Below are positions 61,945 to 64,000 of a stretch of DNA of 64,000 nt, one piece after another. This DNA is from VGTK01 sp046327915. Its GTDB lineage: Bacteria > Desulfobacterota > Binatia > UBA12015. Both the position numbers and the translations under genes were made by a program. Location: NCBI GenBank assembly GCA_046327915.1, contig JAXLXO010000012.1:62001-126000 (forward strand), written 5' to 3'. Each line of letters opens with the position of its first letter. The first letter of the stretch is position 1. The notes beneath the pieces are model-generated. The model saw nothing but the letters and a program-made list of their open reading frames with translations. It was not told the origin of the DNA and made no database searches.

Positions 61945-63693
61945 TCAGGGCAGCCCGACGGGCAGCCAGGTGACCCAGCCCGTCTTCAGGAGCTCCCACG
62001 TCGAGGTGGACACGAAGGTGCGGCCGCCCATCTCGAGCTGCACCGTGATCACGTCCGGACCGAGGTTCGCCATCTCGCCGAAGCTCTTGACGGCGACCCG
62101 GAACACGTCGGGATTCCCGTTCTTGACGCCACGGTAGATGCGGACCTGCGAGAAGCCGCCGAACTTCGCGGCGTCGCGGTTGCGGTAGATCCAGTCGCGC
62201 TTGCTGGCCTGGATCGAGCCCGCGGGAATCGACTGATCGTACACGATTCCGTTGGCGGTGCTGATCGTGACGCGGAAGGGCGCCGTGGTCGGATCGAGCG
62301 GCGGCATCGGCAGAGTCGCGAACTGCAGCAGCTGGCGGTCGAGGCTGCGGGCCTTCGGCTGCAGCTTCGACAGGCAGACGTGCTGGCAGATGTTGATGAT
62401 GTCCTCGGGCAGCTTGACCTCGGCGGTGTCGCTGTCCGTGGGATGCGGCAACCCCGGGATCGGTGTGCCGCCGGAGTCGGTCGGAGTGCCGCCGACCGTG
62501 GCCGTGTTGAGCAGCGGTGCCGCGATCGACGACTGGTAGTACCAGACGAGCGATGCGCCGGGCGCGAGCGGCTGCGTGCCGCTGAGGAGCACGAGGTCGC
62601 CGGTTGCGATCCCGAGGTCGGCGTCGGTGAACGTCAGCGTGTCGAGGTACGTGCCGCCGGTGTTGGTGACGACGAAGCAGTACGTCACGGGCGTTCCGAC
62701 GGGGCCGCTCGCCGCCTCGAAGCCCGGACAGCCGGCTCCGCCGTCGTGGCCGAGGTAGACCGTCTTCTGAAGATCGATCGACACCCGCGGCGTCGGCGAG
62801 GGACTCGGCGACGGGCTCGGGCTCGGCGATGGAGTCGGACTGGGTGACGGGCTCGGGCTCGGTGACGGAGTCGGGCTCGGGCTTGGCGACGGACTGGGGC
62901 TCGGTGACGGGCTCGGACTCGGTGACGGGCTCGGCGACGCCGTCGGAACCGGGGTGGGCGTCGGCGTCGGAACGGGAACCGGGATCGACTGGAAGACGTC
63001 GCACTTGCACTTGGCGGCGGTCTCCGGGATTCCGGCCATCGACAGGCCCGTGCAGGCCGGCTGGTTGGGGCCGTTGGTGCTGTTCTGCCAGCCCGCGCAG
63101 TACGCGAGGTCGAGCAGCCCGTCGTTGTTCTTGTCTTCGCACGCGACGGTGACGATCGCCGGATCGGCGGAGTTCGTCGTCGTCGACAGGATGCGCTTCA
63201 GCGGATTGACGTTGACGTCGTTCTGCGTCGCGTCGCCGCACTGGTCACCGTCGGCCGGGTCCTCGAAGTACGGGCCGAATCCGGTGGCGAGGTCGGCATT
63301 GGTCGGGTTCGGGAGGAAGGGCGGGGGCAGGTACTCCTTGAAGCAGCTGCCGGTCTGGGCGTTGCCGCCGTCGGTCGCGATGTACCAGCCGATGTCGTAG
63401 CGCTCGTTCGACGTCACCTGGAGGGTCGCGCGCAGCTTGAGCTGCGCCGTATCGCCGGGTCCCGAGCAGCCGTCGACGATCTGCAGGACGTCGATCGCCG
63501 AGATCGACACGTCGTTGGCCGTGCAGTTCAGATTCCCGCCGAACTCCGTGCCCATGCAGGCGCCGTTGGCACCGGCGAGCGCCCGTGATGGCAGCAGCGC
63601 GAGGGCCGCGAAGGCCACGGCAGCCAGGCGGGCGAATCGCGACGGCGAGCGCGCTGGCGAAGAAGCCTGGGGACGGAGGTCGAGTGGCGCCAT
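61945..63693 (-). CDS. secreted DUF11-type protein with Pro-Ser linker
   Basis: A 582-residue exported protein. Residues 1-40 are a signal peptide (RLAAVAFAALALLPSRALA). An N-terminal domain (about 41-235) is Cys-rich and has a calcium-loop-like EDKNNDGLLDLAYC. A linker (about 238-300) is almost wholly alternating Ser and Pro with some Thr. A DUF11-like β-sandwich follows (about 300-430, GTPVTYCFVVTNTGGTYLDT), then a C-terminal domain with CQHVCLSKLQ. It is probably a surface or secreted structural protein. The start ATG (complement of 63691-63693) has GGGAG upstream. The function is unknown. Confidence 0.8.
   Translation of the reverse strand: MAPLDLRPQASSPARSPSRFARLAAVAFAALALLPSRALAGANGACMGTEFGGNLNCTANDVSISAIDVLQIVDGCSGPGDTAQLKLRATLQVTSNERYDIGWYIATDGGNAQTGSCFKEYLPPPFLPNPTNADLATGFGPYFEDPADGDQCGDATQNDVNVNPLKRILSTTTNSADPAIVTVACEDKNNDGLLDLAYCAGWQNSTNGPNQPACTGLSMAGIPETAAKCKCDVFQSIPVPVPTPTPTPVPTASPSPSPSPSPSPSPSPSPSPSPTPSPSPSPSPSPTPSPSPSPSPSPSPTPRVSIDLQKTVYLGHDGGAGCPGFEAASGPVGTPVTYCFVVTNTGGTYLDTLTFTDADLGIATGDLVLLSGTQPLAPGASLVWYYQSSIAAPLLNTATVGGTPTDSGGTPIPGLPHPTDSDTAEVKLPEDIINICQHVCLSKLQPKARSLDRQLLQFATLPMPPLDPTTAPFRVTISTANGIVYDQSIPAGSIQASKRDWIYRNRDAAKFGGFSQVRIYRGVKNGNPDVFRVAVKSFGEMANLGPDVITVQLEMGGRTFVSTSTWELLKTGWVTWLPVGLP
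62794..62984 (-). repeat. imperfect short tandem repeat encoding the Pro-Ser linker
   Basis: On the plus strand this is a run of CTCGG, GGTGACGG and GACTCGG units that repeat with 12- and 24-bp periods. On the minus strand it encodes PSPSPSPT units. Such tracts vary in copy number by slippage. There are no unique spacers of constant length, so it is not a CRISPR array. Confidence 0.75.
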
Positions 63694-64000
63694 GAGCAGG
63701 ATCTCCCGGAGTTGGCGGTGGAGCGCGAAAATCGCAGGAACTTTGTGCTTCCCGATACGGTTTCGCGAGGCGTCCGAGGAAGATCCAAACCTGATCCCGC
63801 AGGGCTCTCGTCCCACGATAGGCAACGACTCAGGCATCTACCGGAACGCGAAAGGGTGAGTGCTCAGGCGATCCCTGAACGAAATGGCGATTTCAGTTAT
63901 TTGTCATAATCTATCTTATCGGACGTCACGGCATGGCGTGTTCGCGGGACGCGAGGGGACGGCTCCGTGTCGGCAGCCTCCCGGGGAAGTCGGCCGTCCG
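63694..64000. other. upstream region of the DUF11-type gene
   Basis: No convincing gene lies in these 307 bases. A 65-codon plus-strand frame has no recognisable content. The segment 63889-63926 (AGTTATTTGTCATAATCTAT and around it) is much richer in A and T than the surroundings and probably holds a promoter for the minus-strand gene, but I cannot place clear -35 and -10 boxes. Confidence 0.4.

Noticed and set aside
62794..62984. Repeat tract that might be taken for a CRISPR array
   Set aside because: Units are 12/24 bp, imperfect and directly adjacent, without spacers, and they encode a Ser-Pro linker in a good frame.
63712..63909. 65-codon plus-strand frame upstream of the DUF11-type gene
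   Set aside because: No ribosome site, no recognisable composition, and it overlaps the probable promoter region and the 5' side of the minus-strand gene.

Overview
The window is GC-rich and is almost entirely the conserved chromosome of a diderm (LPS-bearing) bacterium. lpxD, lptE, a family 9 glycosyltransferase and a σ54 activator point to a Gram-negative of the broad deltaproteobacterial kind. A F420-type luciferase-like oxidoreductase beside an SDR and a long-chain acyl-CoA synthetase fits lineages such as Binatota/Desulfobacterota_B. That placement is inference; no 16S rRNA gene is present. I see no prophage, insertion sequence, CRISPR array or defence island.

Layout. 1-1501: the end of a luciferase-like oxidoreductase converges on an SDR dehydrogenase. 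1600-5652: a small membrane protein, a histidine-kinase-like protein lacking its ATP site, a NtrC-type activator, a DUF5989 protein, and a small membrane protein with a four-cluster ferredoxin. 5776-7392 (minus): lipoprotein, hisI, hisG. 7490-22217 (plus): lpxD, yceD, rpmF, plsX, fabD, fabG, acpP, glyA, nrdR, ribD, ribBA-like, ribH, nusB, leuS, lptE, holA, mostly with 4-bp start/stop overlaps. 22237-23361 (minus): rpsT, mazG. 23474-30999: grx, pyrD, membrane and exported proteins, a glycosyltransferase, then a minus-strand comF/methyltransferase/purN/TPR-cold-shock group. 31090-33449: greA and an acyl-CoA synthetase. 33652-43822: rimP, nusA, ylxR, infB, rbfA, truB, rpsO, pnp and an M16 peptidase. 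43834-51097: dut, purB, purC, purS, purQ, purL, purF. 51111-54425: nadB (minus), a lytic transglycosylase, pgsA. 54607-58681: SRP RNA, dnaX, ybaB, recR, secF, followed by tRNA-Arg(CCU). 58882-61884: glycosyltransferase, dgt, TPR protein. 61945-63693 (minus): a secreted DUF11-type protein with a Pro-Ser linker.

The genes form coherent modules: fatty-acid and lipid initiation, flavin synthesis, the translation-factor operon, IMP synthesis through a PurSQL complex, and the replication/recombination/SRP cluster. The observations most worth a second look are: a RibBA protein whose DHBP-synthase half has lost its catalytic residues, with no riboflavin synthase gene in the cluster; a repeated sequence attached to gene 3' ends (three copies); a kinase-like protein that keeps the His box but has lost ATP binding; a TPR protein fused to a cold-shock domain; short ORFs preceded so closely by promoter-like boxes that leaderless transcripts are possible; a T-tract terminator inside the apparent leader of the rimP-nusA-infB operon; and an SRP RNA enclosed by a 19-bp perfect inverted repeat.
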